Below are positions 1 through 8,401 of a stretch of 19,142 bases of DNA, piece after piece. The notes beneath the pieces were generated by a model, which worked only from the letters and a program-made list of their open reading frames with translations, was not told the DNA's origin and made no database searches. The position numbers and the translations under genes are program-made. Source of the stretch: JBFXEO01 sp050180015 (lineage in GTDB: Bacteria > Bacteroidota > Bacteroidia > Bacteroidales > Tenuifilaceae); NCBI GenBank assembly GCA_050180015.1, contig JBFXEO010000029.1, positions 1 to 19,142 of the forward strand, written 5' to 3'. Position 1 is the stretch's first letter, and the number at the start of each line of letters is the position of its first letter.

Positions 1-335
1 CAATTCTCAGCATAATAACGTTTGCAGTTTGGTGGTACTTTTATAAGCACAACATCAAGTATAACCGTTGTCCATCGTGCCATACAATGAATGTTGGGCT
101 AAGCCTGGGATCAACCTACCACGGGAGAACATCCAGCGTTTCGTGGGGTACCTACGATGTTTACAAGGGAACCACCGAAACCAGTACGCAAATAATCAGG
201 AACTACGAGCGGAGAGACAAGAAAACCACAACCTATACCGACCACTATACCGACCATCGTGAATGCATAAGCTGTGGCTACAGGTGGGGTGTTCAACGCG
301 ATGTGTCCGCAGGTTCCTCAACTAAACGCTATTAG
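1..335 (+). CDS. Membrane-anchored zinc-ribbon protein, 3' end only
   Basis: The reading frame is open from base 3 to the TAG at 333-335, so the gene starts upstream of the window and only its last 110 codons are present. The fragment begins with a hydrophobic aromatic stretch (residues 1-14, ILSIITFAVWWYFY) that reads as a membrane segment. A basic stretch and a CPSC motif (residues 23-26) follow, then about 60 polar residues rich in Thr, Tyr and Ser, then CISCGYRW (from residue 88). Two CxxC pairs of this kind normally bind one zinc ion. I do not recognise a named family and cannot assign a function. An internal ATG at 87 would give an 82-residue product, but it would lose the first CxxC, so it is unlikely to be the true start. 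Confidence 0.6.
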   Translation, partial: ILSIITFAVWWYFYKHNIKYNRCPSCHTMNVGLSLGSTYHGRTSSVSWGTYDVYKGTTETSTQIIRNYERRDKKTTTYTDHYTDHRECISCGYRWGVQRDVSAGSSTKRY

Positions 336-533
336 GCGTGCTTACTGAGGGGGGGACATTTTAAATTGAAGTTCTGCGTTATGCTTTTATCCCTTGTCGG
401 TACAGGGAAGTGGCGATATCACCGTACATCGAACTCATTTAAAGGGTATAAAGTTGATGGGGTCAAAACTTAGCAGCTGGTAACGGTAGGCATAGTCCTA
501 TTTCTTTTAACCAATATTTAATTGTAAGTAAAA

Positions 534-836
534 ATGGTAAAGCACATAGTTGTATGGCGGCTAAGGGATAGCGCGCACGGAAACACCAGGGAGCAAAATG
601 CACAGATAATTAAAAGTAAGCTCGAATCACTTTCAGGAAAAATACCCGGAATGGTAAAGATAGAAGTTGGCGTTAATTATTCTGAAACGGCAGATAGTGC
701 GGATATTGTCCTGTATTCCGAGTTTGAAACCAAAAGCGATTTGGACAGCTATCAGGCACATCCGGAACACAAGGCCATTATGCCGTTTGTAGCCGAGGCC
801 AAAAGCGAGAGGCGAATGGTTGACTACGAAGTATAA
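534..836 (+). CDS. Dabb family (stress-responsive alpha/beta-barrel) protein
   Basis: A 100-residue protein with the hallmarks of the Dabb fold, a dimeric ferredoxin-like alpha/beta barrel. It opens with MVKHIVVWRLRD (first strand) and has a helix around residues 22-34 (IIKSKLESLSGKI). The strand IVLYSEFETKSDLDSYQAHPEHKAIMPFV (about 58-86) carries the usual YxxHPxH pattern, and a final strand follows near RRMVDYEV. The length is normal for single-domain members. Bacterial Dabb proteins are mostly uncharacterised; plant relatives are stress-induced or act as polyketide cyclases, so no reaction is claimed here. The gene has about 200 bp upstream and 150 bp downstream without coding sequence and appears to be its own transcription unit. 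The ATG at 534 is the only start that preserves the first strand. Confidence 0.85.
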   Translation: MVKHIVVWRLRDSAHGNTREQNAQIIKSKLESLSGKIPGMVKIEVGVNYSETADSADIVLYSEFETKSDLDSYQAHPEHKAIMPFVAEAKSERRMVDYEV

Positions 837-937
837 CCGGGGTAAGGCTACGTTAAAAGTTATTCTTTTGAAAGTTGCTACCGGCGATGTAATTAGCCGA
901 TACTTAGGGCTTGTTGTTCCCGTAGTAAGCGCGTGGA

Positions 938-969
938 TTGCATGTGCTTCAAAAATAGATTTATCTTTG
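938..969 (+). promoter_or_regulatory. Bacteroidota-type promoter for pcm
   Basis: The -7 box TATCTTTG lies at 962-969 and matches TAnnTTTG exactly. A partial -33 element, ATTG (TTG at 938-940), lies 21 nt upstream, within the usual spacing range. The box ends 18 nt before the chosen ATG at 988, so the leader would be very short. Confidence 0.55.
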
Positions 970-987
970 TAATGCTTATTAAAATTG

Positions 988-1641
988 ATGATGTTACAGC
1001 AGGATACTTTTCAGCATAGGGGGTTACGGAAAAAACTTGTCGATGAAATTAGGGACAGGGGCATTACCGACGGAGCCGTGTTGGAGGCCATGCTGAGGGT
1101 ACCCCGCCATTTTTTCATGGAAAGCAGCTTCTTAAGATTTGCATATAGCGATCAGGCTTTCCCTATTGGAGCAGGACAAACCATCTCGCAGCCCTACACC
1201 GTTGCCTTTCAAACTCAGCTGTTGCAGCTTAAACACATGGACAAGGTGCTTGAGGTGGGGACGGGATCGGGGTACCAAACAGCAATTCTTTTAGAGATGA
1301 AGGTTCGGGTTTATACCATCGAGAGGCACCGCGAGCTATATCTTGATGCGAAAGCATTGCTGGAGGGAATGGGATATCATCCCCACTTTTTTTATGGCGA
1401 TGGGTATAAGGGTATTCCCGGCTATAGCCCTTACGACAAAATTTTGGTTACAGCAGGTGCCCCGGAAGTGCCACAGGCACTTACCGAGCAGCTGGCCGTT
1501 GGTGGCAGGATGGTTATCCCCGTTGGCGATGATAATGGACAGGTAATGACTCTGGTTGAGAAGGTAAGCCCAACCGAGGTAAAAAAATCGACACACGGCA
1601 ACTTTATTTTCGTCCCGTTGTTAAAAGGAATAAACCGGTAA
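988..1641 (+). CDS. pcm: Protein-L-isoaspartate O-methyltransferase
   Basis: This cytoplasmic repair enzyme transfers a methyl group from S-adenosylmethionine to L-isoaspartyl residues of damaged proteins, starting their return to normal aspartyl bonds. The N-terminus has the family's RHKGLRKKLV-like opening (HRGLRKKLVDEI). Then come AVLEAMLRVPRHFF, the substrate-side motif GAGQTISQPYTVA (about residues 61-73), and SAM-binding motif I, VLEVGTGSGYQ (about 87-97). Later blocks include YDKILVTAGAPEVP and GGRMVIPVGD. At 217 residues it is the normal bacterial length. The frame extends to a TTG at 985, and two ATGs follow at 988 and 991; I chose 988, but 991 is equally possible. The gene has its own predicted promoter and is followed 71 bp later by a hydrolase gene on the same strand. 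Confidence 0.95.
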   Translation: MMLQQDTFQHRGLRKKLVDEIRDRGITDGAVLEAMLRVPRHFFMESSFLRFAYSDQAFPIGAGQTISQPYTVAFQTQLLQLKHMDKVLEVGTGSGYQTAILLEMKVRVYTIERHRELYLDAKALLEGMGYHPHFFYGDGYKGIPGYSPYDKILVTAGAPEVPQALTEQLAVGGRMVIPVGDDNGQVMTLVEKVSPTEVKKSTHGNFIFVPLLKGINR

Positions 1642-1712
1642 CGCCGGAAAATGGATTCAGGGTTTAGAAGATAGAATCTTTCATTTTTCACATTTAACTT
1701 TCAGCAAATCGC

Positions 1713-2348
1713 ATGAAAATCAAAAAGTTTACAGTCAACCCTTTTCAGGAAAACACATACCTGGTTTACGACGAAACCGGGGAGGCAATTGTGGTTGATG
1801 CCGGATGTTACACAACAACCGAAGCGGCTGAAATTAAACGGTTCATCGATGAAAACAAGTTAACGGTAAGGTACCTGGTGAACACCCATTGCCATGTCGA
1901 TCATATTTTAGGCATTAACGTATTGAAGGATATTTACGGGGTTGAGTATATTGTTCACCGTGAGGAGTTACCGTTGCTGCAAATGGCCAAGGCCCATGCC
2001 GCTACGTTCGGGTTTGCCATAGACTCAGTCCCACGGGCGGAAAGAACCGTGGAGGATGCCGATTCTATCACCTTTGGTAAAACCACCCTCAGGGTAATCC
2101 ATACGCCGGGGCATACACCGGGAGGAATTTGCCTGTACTCGGCCAACGACAAAATCTTGCTAACTGGCGATACTCTGTTCAACGGTTCAATTGGCAGAAC
2201 AGATTTAGCCGGGGGAAGTTACAGTACAATTATTGAGAGTATTACCGCTAAGCTACTTTCACTTCCCGATGAGGTGATGATTTTTCCCGGACATGGGGAT
2301 TACTCAACCATTGGGGAGGAGCGTGTTGGCAATCCATTTTTAAGGTAA
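1713..2348 (+). CDS. MBL-fold metal-dependent hydrolase (glyoxalase II-like)
   Basis: A 211-residue metallo-beta-lactamase-fold enzyme resembling the YcbL/glyoxalase II group. The full metal set is visible: HCHVDH (His59, His61, Asp63, His64), His134 in TPGHTPGG, Asp153 in LLTGDTLF, and His194 in FPGHGDYSTIGEE. The C-terminus NPFLR is typical of this short subgroup, which lacks the C-terminal helical domain of classical glyoxalase II. Likely activity is hydrolysis of a thioester such as S-lactoylglutathione or an analogue, but the physiological substrate cannot be read from sequence. There is no signal peptide, so it is cytoplasmic. It lies 71 bp after pcm and could be co-transcribed; a weak TAACTTTC box at 1695-1702 might give it a separate start. 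Confidence 0.9.
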   Translation: MKIKKFTVNPFQENTYLVYDETGEAIVVDAGCYTTTEAAEIKRFIDENKLTVRYLVNTHCHVDHILGINVLKDIYGVEYIVHREELPLLQMAKAHAATFGFAIDSVPRAERTVEDADSITFGKTTLRVIHTPGHTPGGICLYSANDKILLTGDTLFNGSIGRTDLAGGSYSTIIESITAKLLSLPDEVMIFPGHGDYSTIGEERVGNPFLR

Positions 2349-2413
2349 GCAACGGCTGCTCAAAAACATTAATATTATTTGCCCCATCTCGTTACAGGTA
2401 TAAACCAAATTGA

Positions 2414-2421
2414 TACTTTTG
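2414..2421 (+). promoter_or_regulatory. Candidate -7 promoter box for gcvP
   Basis: TACTTTTG matches the Bacteroidota -7 consensus TAnnTTTG and ends 41 nt before the gcvP ATG. No good -33 element stands at the usual distance; the nearest TTTG (2378-2381) is too far upstream. Confidence 0.35.
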
Positions 2422-2462
2422 CTAACAATTTTAATCCACAGTTACAACAATAATATCATATT

Positions 2463-5333
2463 ATGATGTACACCGATAAATTTATTGCCCGCCATAATGG
2501 ACCTCGCGACCATGAGATAGATGAAATGCTAAAGGCAGTTGGAGTATCATCGTTAGACGAGTTGATAGATCAAACTGTACCTAAAAATATCAGGCTCGGG
2601 CAACCCTTAAGCTTACCGGCTCCGCTTACGGAGTACGAGTACTTGGGTAAAATAAAAAGTATAGCAGCCAAAAACAAAATTTTCAAATCGTACATTGGGA
2701 TGGGGTATTACGGAACAGTGACCCCATCGGTAATTCTGCGGAATATTTTTGAAAACCCCAGCTGGTACACGTCATATACCCCATATCAGGCAGAGATTAG
2801 CCAGGGTCGATTGGAGGCATTGTTGAACTTTCAAACTATGGTTATCAACCTAACCGGTATGCAAATTGCCAACGCATCGTTGCTCGATGAGGCAACTGCT
2901 GCGGCTGAGGCTATGATTATGATGCACAACCTACGTAGTCGCGATGCTGTTAAGGCAGGAAAAAATGTTGTTTTTGTTGATAAAGATATTTTCCCCCAAA
3001 CTCTCGATGTTATTACCACCCGCTCAAAACCTCTTGGAATTGAGGTTGTCGCTGGATGCTATAGCGATTACACCTTCACCGGTCGCGAGTTTGGTGCAAT
3101 TGTTCAGTACCCGTCGGCAAGGGGAACAGTTCGCGATTATGCCGCATTTACCACAAAATCACATGAAGCGGGTGTGCTTGTTGCCGTTGCTGCCGATATT
3201 CTGAGCCTGGCACTAATTACACCTCCCGGTGAGTGGGGGGCCGATATTGTGCTGGGCTCAACCCAGCGTTTTGGCATACCAATGGGATTTGGCGGCCCTC
3301 ATGCTGCATACTTTGCCTGCAAGGACGAATTTAAGCGTAACATGCCCGGTAGAATTATTGGCGTTTCTGTTGATCGGAACGGGAATAAGGCATTGCGTAT
3401 GGCTCTCCAAACCCGGGAGCAGCACATTAAGCGTGAGCGTGCCACTTCAAATATTTGTACTGCGCAGGCTTTGCTTGCCACAATGGCCGGAATGTATGCA
3501 GTATATCACGGATCAGAAGGTATTAAGCGGATTGCATCGTATGTTCACAGTGTAGCCTCAATGGTAGCCGATGAGCTAATAAAGCTGGGCTACACACAGA
3601 ATACTAGGAGTTATTTCGATACGCTGGAAATTTCACTTCCGTCGGGTGTAAAAATTGATGATATTCGCCAATTTGCCCTGGCAAAGGAAATCAACCTAAA
3701 CTATAAGGAAGATGGAGCTATCGGAATAAGCATCGATGAGACAACTACACTTAGCGATGTTAACAATTTAGTTTCCATATTTGCACGGGCAGCAGGAAAG
3801 AACTTTTCGGAAGTTAAAGGTATTAACGGGGTTTGTAGGATTCCTGAAAACTTGAAGCGCAGTAGCGCAATCCTTACCGAGAAGGTATTCAACAGCTTCC
3901 ACTCCGAAACCGAAATGATGCGTTACATTAAAAAGCTGGAACGCCGGGACATCGCGCTTAACCATAGTATGATTTCGCTGGGTAGCTGCACCATGAAGTT
4001 GAACCCTGCAACCACCATGCTGCCCTTAAGCTGGCCCGAGTTTGCCAATATTCACCCGATTGTACCGGCCAACCAGGCTGCTGGGTACATGCAGGTAATA
4101 GAGGAGATGGAAAGGTATCTTGCCGAAATTACCGGATTCCACGCTGTTTCCCTTCAGCCAAATTCAGGCGCTGCCGGAGAATATACAGGCCTGATGGTTA
4201 TTCGGGAATATCACCTGAGCCGGGGCAATTCACATAGAAATGTTGTGCTAATACCAGCTTCTGCTCACGGAACAAATCCAGCCAGCGCAGCTATGGCCGG
4301 AATGCAGGTTGTTGTGGTTGCCTGCGATGAGAATGGCAATATCAACGTTGATGATTTAAGGGCTAAGGCCGAGCAGTATAAAAATACACTCTCATCGTTC
4401 ATGGTCACCTATCCATCTACCCATGGGGTTTTTGAGAGTAAAGTTCGTGAGATGATGGATATAATCCATCAGAATGGTGGCCTAGTTTACATGGATGGTG
4501 CCAATATGAATGCACAGGTTGGGCTAACTAGCCCGGGCGAAATTGGTGCCGATGTTTGCCATTTGAACCTCCATAAAACCTTTGCAATACCTCACGGAGG
4601 CGGTGGCCCGGGAGTAGGGCCAATTGCCGTCGCAAAGCATTTGGCATCTTTCTTACCCTCCCATCCGGTAGTAAAAACCGGAGGTGATAGGGCTATTAGC
4701 GCTGTTGCTTCAGCTCCCTGGGGTAGTGCTTACGTGGTGGTAATTTCGTATGGTTACATCCTGATGCTGGGATCCGAAGGCTTGACCAATGTTACCAAAA
4801 TGGCCATTCTGAATGCCAACTACATGTCGGCAAAAATTAAAAATCACTATAAAATTCTTTATACCGGTGAAACCGGGCGTGTTGCCCATGAGATGATTCT
4901 GGATTGCCACCACTTTAAGCAGGCTTACGGCGTTGATACCGGTGATGTTGCCCGTAGATTGATGGATTACGGGTACCATGCACCAACGGTATCGTTTCCG
5001 GTACACGAGAGCTTGATGGTAGAGCCCACCGAGAGTGAATCGAAGCAGGAGCTGGATCGCTTTATAGAGTCTTTAATTTCTATTATAGCCGAACTGGAAG
5101 AAATTAAGGCGGGTAAGGCCGATAGTACCGATAATGTTATTGCCAACGCTCCTCATACAGCACCGGAAGTTAGCGCCGATGAGTGGAACCATAAATATAC
5201 AAGGCAAAAGGCGGCTTACCCGCTTGCATGGATTGCATCCAACAAGTTCTGGCCGTATGTTAGCAAGATCGATTCTGGCTACGGTGATAGAAATCTTGTT
5301 TGCACGTGCGCACCAATGGAGGACTACATGTAG
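2463..5333 (+). CDS. gcvP: Glycine dehydrogenase (decarboxylating), P-protein
   Basis: The pyridoxal-phosphate subunit of the glycine cleavage system, which decarboxylates glycine and passes the aminomethyl group to the lipoyl arm of H-protein. At 956 residues it is the full-length fused form (N- and C-terminal halves in one chain), not the split GcvPA/GcvPB type. The N-half carries YTPYQAEISQGRLEALLNFQ and SLLDEATAAAEA. The C-half carries SLGSCTMKLNPA, SAHGTNPASAAMAG and YPSTHGVFE. The cofactor lysine is Lys705 in NLHKTFAIPHGGGGPGVGP, including the glycine-rich loop. ATGs at 2463 and 2466 are both possible starts. No gcvT or gcvH lies beside it; this is common in Bacteroidota, where the gcv genes are often scattered. 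A strong terminator follows. Confidence 0.98.
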   Translation: MMYTDKFIARHNGPRDHEIDEMLKAVGVSSLDELIDQTVPKNIRLGQPLSLPAPLTEYEYLGKIKSIAAKNKIFKSYIGMGYYGTVTPSVILRNIFENPSWYTSYTPYQAEISQGRLEALLNFQTMVINLTGMQIANASLLDEATAAAEAMIMMHNLRSRDAVKAGKNVVFVDKDIFPQTLDVITTRSKPLGIEVVAGCYSDYTFTGREFGAIVQYPSARGTVRDYAAFTTKSHEAGVLVAVAADILSLALITPPGEWGADIVLGSTQRFGIPMGFGGPHAAYFACKDEFKRNMPGRIIGVSVDRNGNKALRMALQTREQHIKRERATSNICTAQALLATMAGMYAVYHGSEGIKRIASYVHSVASMVADELIKLGYTQNTRSYFDTLEISLPSGVKIDDIRQFALAKEINLNYKEDGAIGISIDETTTLSDVNNLVSIFARAAGKNFSEVKGINGVCRIPENLKRSSAILTEKVFNSFHSETEMMRYIKKLERRDIALNHSMISLGSCTMKLNPATTMLPLSWPEFANIHPIVPANQAAGYMQVIEEMERYLAEITGFHAVSLQPNSGAAGEYTGLMVIREYHLSRGNSHRNVVLIPASAHGTNPASAAMAGMQVVVVACDENGNINVDDLRAKAEQYKNTLSSFMVTYPSTHGVFESKVREMMDIIHQNGGLVYMDGANMNAQVGLTSPGEIGADVCHLNLHKTFAIPHGGGGPGVGPIAVAKHLASFLPSHPVVKTGGDRAISAVASAPWGSAYVVVISYGYILMLGSEGLTNVTKMAILNANYMSAKIKNHYKILYTGETGRVAHEMILDCHHFKQAYGVDTGDVARRLMDYGYHAPTVSFPVHESLMVEPTESESKQELDRFIESLISIIAELEEIKAGKADSTDNVIANAPHTAPEVSADEWNHKYTRQKAAYPLAWIASNKFWPYVSKIDSGYGDRNLVCTCAPMEDYM

Positions 5334-5356
5334 GGCTTAACAGGGTGAAAGATATA

Positions 5357-5385
5357 GGCAGGGTCACAAACCCTGCCTTTTTATT
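5357..5385 (+). terminator. Rho-independent terminator after gcvP
   Basis: A perfect 7-bp stem, GGCAGGG (5357-5363) with CCCTGCC (5371-5377), encloses a 7-nt loop and is followed at once by TTTTTATT. It lies 24 nt after the gcvP stop codon and separates gcvP from the arginine deiminase gene. Confidence 0.9.
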
Positions 5386-5441
5386 GTTTCCAGGTTACGT
5401 TTAATGCTATTAAACAGATGGTCTTGTATATCATTATAAGT

Positions 5442-5449
5442 TAACTTTG
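5442..5449 (+). promoter_or_regulatory. Candidate -7 promoter box for arginine deiminase
   Basis: TAACTTTG matches TAnnTTTG and ends 26 nt before the ATG at 5476. The nearest -33-like TTG (5424-5426) is only 15 nt upstream, shorter than usual, so the -33 element is uncertain. A promoter is expected here because the gene follows a terminator. Confidence 0.5.
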
Positions 5450-5475
5450 CAATTGGTTTACTAAGGGTAGAATTT

Positions 5476-6738
5476 ATGGAAAAGCTGACTGTAAATATTC
5501 AATCGGAAATTGGGGAGTTGGAGGGCGTAATTCTGCATACTCCCGGTGCCGAGGTTGAAAATATGACACCCGAGAATGCCCAACGGGCACTGTATAGCGA
5601 TATTTTAAACCTGAATGTTGCCAGAAAAGAGTACATGCAGCTTTCCGGGGTACTTTCGAAGGTTACTAAAACCTTTGAGGTTATGGATTTACTGGAGATG
5701 GTTTTGAGCAACGGGAGTTCGAAAAGCGAGTTGATTCTCGACATCTGCAGGCATGACAATGCGTTGATGCTGGCCGATGATTTGTTGGCATGTAAGCCCA
5801 GGGAACTTGCCCGATTGCTTGTTGAGGGCGTACCCCTTGTTAAGAACAATCTTACCAACTTTTTAAGCCATGAGCGCTTTTCGTTAAAGCCCTTGTATAA
5901 TTTTTACTTTACACGCGACGCGTCAATCGCAATTGGCCAGGATGTTTTAATTGCAAAAATGGCTAACGCCGTTCGTGATCGCGAGAGCATTATTATGGAG
6001 GCAATCTTCTCCAAATCGGGGGTATTCAACACTCAAACCATAGATCCAACTTCCTTTAATTTGGTTGATAATATTACCATTGAGGGTGGCGATGTGCTAG
6101 TTGCAAGGGAGGATATCCTTTTAGTTGGAAATGGCGTTAGAACAAACACGCATGGTATCGACTTCATTTTAAGCAGATTTCTTGCCAGAAATGACAGGCA
6201 ACGGCGATATATTCTTGTTCAGGAATTGCCGGGTAAGCCAGAGTCGTTCATTCACCTCGACATGGTTTTCACCCTGCTCGACGTGGACAAGTGTATGATT
6301 TACGATCCAATTATACTTCAGCCAAACCGTTATCAGACGGTTCAAATTACCATTGAAAAAGGTAAGGTTTTGGAGATTAAAACTGTCGATAACCTTCTGG
6401 TTGCACTCAAAAAGTTGGGTATGGATTTGCAGCCAATTGTTTGTGGCGGAACCAGGGACAGATGGACACAGGATCGTGAGCAGTGGCACAGCGGGGCAAA
6501 CTTTGTGGCCATTGGCCCGGGTAAGGTTATTGGCTATGCCCGAAACGTAAATACCATGAACGAAATGAACAGGCATGGTTTTGAGATAATTCGCGCCAAG
6601 GATGTAGTTGCCGGTAGAATAGACCTGAGTAGTTACCCAAAATACGTTGTAACCATTGATGGTAGTGAATTACCGCGTGGCGGGGGCGGAGCCCGGTGTA
6701 TGACCATGCCCGTGAGACGAAAACAAATTTCGTGGTAG
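5476..6738 (+). CDS. arcA: Arginine deiminase
   Basis: Hydrolyses L-arginine to citrulline and ammonia, the first step of the arginine deiminase pathway. At 420 residues it is the usual family length. The guanidino-modifying-enzyme active site is complete. Asp148 lies in YFTRDAS, Glu203 in the IEGGDVL loop, His260 and Asp262 in FIHLDMVFT, and the nucleophile Cys408 in GGGGARCMTMPVRR. The block TQDREQWHSGANFVAIGPG is also present, although the usual ADI wording REQWxDGxN is changed (Asp to Ser), which leaves some room for a related amidinohydrolase specificity. The gene has its own predicted promoter behind the gcvP terminator. No ornithine carbamoyltransferase, carbamate kinase or arginine/ornithine antiporter gene lies nearby, so the energy-yielding pathway is not encoded as a cluster here. 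Confidence 0.88.
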   Translation: MEKLTVNIQSEIGELEGVILHTPGAEVENMTPENAQRALYSDILNLNVARKEYMQLSGVLSKVTKTFEVMDLLEMVLSNGSSKSELILDICRHDNALMLADDLLACKPRELARLLVEGVPLVKNNLTNFLSHERFSLKPLYNFYFTRDASIAIGQDVLIAKMANAVRDRESIIMEAIFSKSGVFNTQTIDPTSFNLVDNITIEGGDVLVAREDILLVGNGVRTNTHGIDFILSRFLARNDRQRRYILVQELPGKPESFIHLDMVFTLLDVDKCMIYDPIILQPNRYQTVQITIEKGKVLEIKTVDNLLVALKKLGMDLQPIVCGGTRDRWTQDREQWHSGANFVAIGPGKVIGYARNVNTMNEMNRHGFEIIRAKDVVAGRIDLSSYPKYVVTIDGSELPRGGGGARCMTMPVRRKQISW

Positions 6739-6795
6739 TATAAACATTTTATTCTGGGGACGGTTCCTATATTCATTAATGTAAGTTTATTGGAT

Positions 6796-6984
6796 ATGAA
6801 GAAAAATGTTGGGACTGCCGATAAGGTTATCAGGATTGTACTGGGCGTGGCAATAGCCGCAGCGGGTATTTACTACCAGAGTTGGTGGGGATTGCTTGCA
6901 GTTCTACCGGTTGCAACAGCATTCATGGGCTGCTGCGGATTATACTCAATCCTCGGCATTAATACATGCCCCGCAAAAAGGTAA
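6796..6984 (+). CDS. DUF2892 (YgaP-type) small inner-membrane protein
   Basis: A 62-residue protein that opens with MKKNVGTADKVIRIVLG, the standard DUF2892 start. Two short hydrophobic segments follow (about residues 11-27 and 31-49), then CCGLYSILGINTCPAKR, which matches the family's C-terminal pattern of a Cys-containing LYxxLGxNTC block. In E. coli YgaP the same membrane hairpin is attached to a rhodanese domain; here it stands alone, as in many Bacteroidota. The molecular role is unknown. The frame extends upstream to a TTG at 6790, but the ATG at 6796 gives the family-standard start. It lies 57 bp after the arginine deiminase gene with no terminator visible between them, so read-through is possible. 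It converges on the histidine kinase gene. Confidence 0.85.
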   Translation: MKKNVGTADKVIRIVLGVAIAAAGIYYQSWWGLLAVLPVATAFMGCCGLYSILGINTCPAKR

Positions 6985-7063
6985 AGGGGCTGTACTTGCG
7001 CATGATGAAAAAACGGTAAACTATGGAAGAAGTGATTCCCGTTTTCTTATTTACACCCAGGGC

Positions 7064-8401
7064 TCAAAGTATTATGGTGAATGTGGTTTCCCTGTTTGGC
7101 ACGGAATGAACCTCTATTTTTCCTCCATGTAGGCGTACTATTTGCTTTGACACGCTCAGCCCAATTCCCGATCCATTCTCGTGGGTTGTAAAAAAGGGCA
7201 CAAATATTTCGTCGATGATATCCTTCGGAATTCCCGGGCCATTGTCAGTAACTGTAATTTCCGGGTGATTCCCGTTTATTTTTGCCATTACCGATATTTT
7301 TGGGGTTGGGCTATGCTCAGTTGCCTGTATGGCGTTTTTCGTTAAATTGACCAGCACTTGCGATAGCTGACTTTCATCGGCATAAATCTCCATATTTTCA
7401 GGTATTGCTGCAATGTTGATGTTCGCACCGTCAGATTCGAATAGCACCTTAATCTGGTGCAGCAAATCCATAACCTTGAATATTTTCTTGTCGGGCATGG
7501 GAAGCCTCGTTAACTTTCGGTACGATTCGACAAATTGCATCAGCCCGTAACTCTGGCTCCGGATAACTTCAAGCCCGCGATTCAGGACCTCGTAAGATTT
7601 ACTGCTTATTTCACCCGTATTTTCCGGCGGCATCCCTTTGGCAAAATGTTTCGATAAGCTTTCCGATAGCGACGTAATAGGTGCAATGGAGTTCATTATT
7701 TCGTGCATGAGCACGCGGATAAGCTTTAACCACGAGTCAAGCTCCTTGGCGTCGAGTTCGTTTTTAATGTCGTGGATTGATAGTAGAATTAAATCATCAT
7801 CGTAAATTTTGAACGGAGTGGCGTTTATGGATAGTTCGGTAACACCCAGTTCGCTGGGCAGCGAAACCAGCTTGTGTTCGTTTGGCCGTATTCTTTGTAT
7901 GGTTTGATATAGTTTGCCATCAATCCTCTCGAGTTGCTTGATATGGGTGAGCACATCTGCTGAGAGCATTTTCTTGCCTGCCCTGTTGGCGTGTAGTATA
8001 AAGCCCTTTGAGTTAAAGGTGATTATTCCTGTGGCAACATTTTCCAGCAATGTTTGAAAATACTGCTCCTTTTGTTGTCCATCAATTTTCAGCTGCTGTA
8101 TTTGCCGGTTTACCTCGTTAAGCTTGCCGTTTAGGATTCGAATTGTTTTGTTGCTGGAATCGGAGGGAAAGGAGAGGGTGGAATCGTTGTTTTTAACGGC
8201 TTCAAAAAAGAAGCTGATTTTACGGTTGGTTGAGTTTACAAACCATATTAACCTTGCAGCTGAAATTAGCAGGGCAACAATACACAGAATTGCAACCAGA
8301 ATTGATTTTGTGGCAAATAGAAAGTAGCCTACCCCCAGGGATAGAACTACAATTACGGCTATTCTTGCCATCAGGCTAAAGTATAGGTTTTTACTAATCA
8401 T
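7064..8401 (-). CDS. Sensor histidine kinase (NtrY-like)
   Basis: A 445-residue membrane kinase that should phosphorylate the response regulator encoded just upstream. Two membrane segments lie near the N-terminus (about 12-30 and 34-55) with almost no periplasmic loop. Next come a coiled-coil-like linker (about 85-115), a PAS-like domain (about 113-210, FQTLLENVATGIITFNSKG), and the dimerisation/phosphorylation helix with His233 in LMHEIMNSIAPI. The ATPase domain follows: N-box around Asn352/Asn356 in VNLTKNAIQA, VTDNGPGIP (383-391), PFFTT, and GSGIGLSVSKQIVRLHGG. The ATG overlaps the regulator's stop codon as ATGA (8398-8401), so translation is probably coupled. Lacking an external sensing domain, it may sense the membrane or a cytoplasmic signal; the signal itself is unknown. 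Confidence 0.93.
   Translation of the reverse strand: MISKNLYFSLMARIAVIVVLSLGVGYFLFATKSILVAILCIVALLISAARLIWFVNSTNRKISFFFEAVKNNDSTLSFPSDSSNKTIRILNGKLNEVNRQIQQLKIDGQQKEQYFQTLLENVATGIITFNSKGFILHANRAGKKMLSADVLTHIKQLERIDGKLYQTIQRIRPNEHKLVSLPSELGVTELSINATPFKIYDDDLILLSIHDIKNELDAKELDSWLKLIRVLMHEIMNSIAPITSLSESLSKHFAKGMPPENTGEISSKSYEVLNRGLEVIRSQSYGLMQFVESYRKLTRLPMPDKKIFKVMDLLHQIKVLFESDGANINIAAIPENMEIYADESQLSQVLVNLTKNAIQATEHSPTPKISVMAKINGNHPEITVTDNGPGIPKDIIDEIFVPFFTTHENGSGIGLSVSKQIVRLHGGKIEVHSVPNRETTFTIIL

Noticed and set aside
336..533. Structured RNA or small gene in the spacer before the Dabb gene
   Set aside because: Only short partial pairings (such as CCCTTGT with ACAGGG) are visible, with no clear start, family or conserved layout.
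1642..1712. Promoter between pcm and the MBL-fold hydrolase (TAACTTTC at 1695-1702)
   Set aside because: The last base of the -7 box does not match and no -33 element stands at the right distance; read-through from pcm is as likely.
5499..5858. 119-codon - strand frame inside arginine deiminase
   Set aside because: It is a shadow frame antisense to a gene with a complete catalytic motif set.
7010..7045. Possible terminator between the DUF2892 and kinase genes (AAAACGG / CCGTTTT)
   Set aside because: The 7-bp stem pairs across a 22-nt loop and is A/T-rich with no clean T run, too weak to call.
6896..7132. 78-codon + strand frame over the DUF2892 gene and kinase 3' end
   Set aside because: It overlaps two well-supported genes in other frames, and its sequence has no protein-like pattern.
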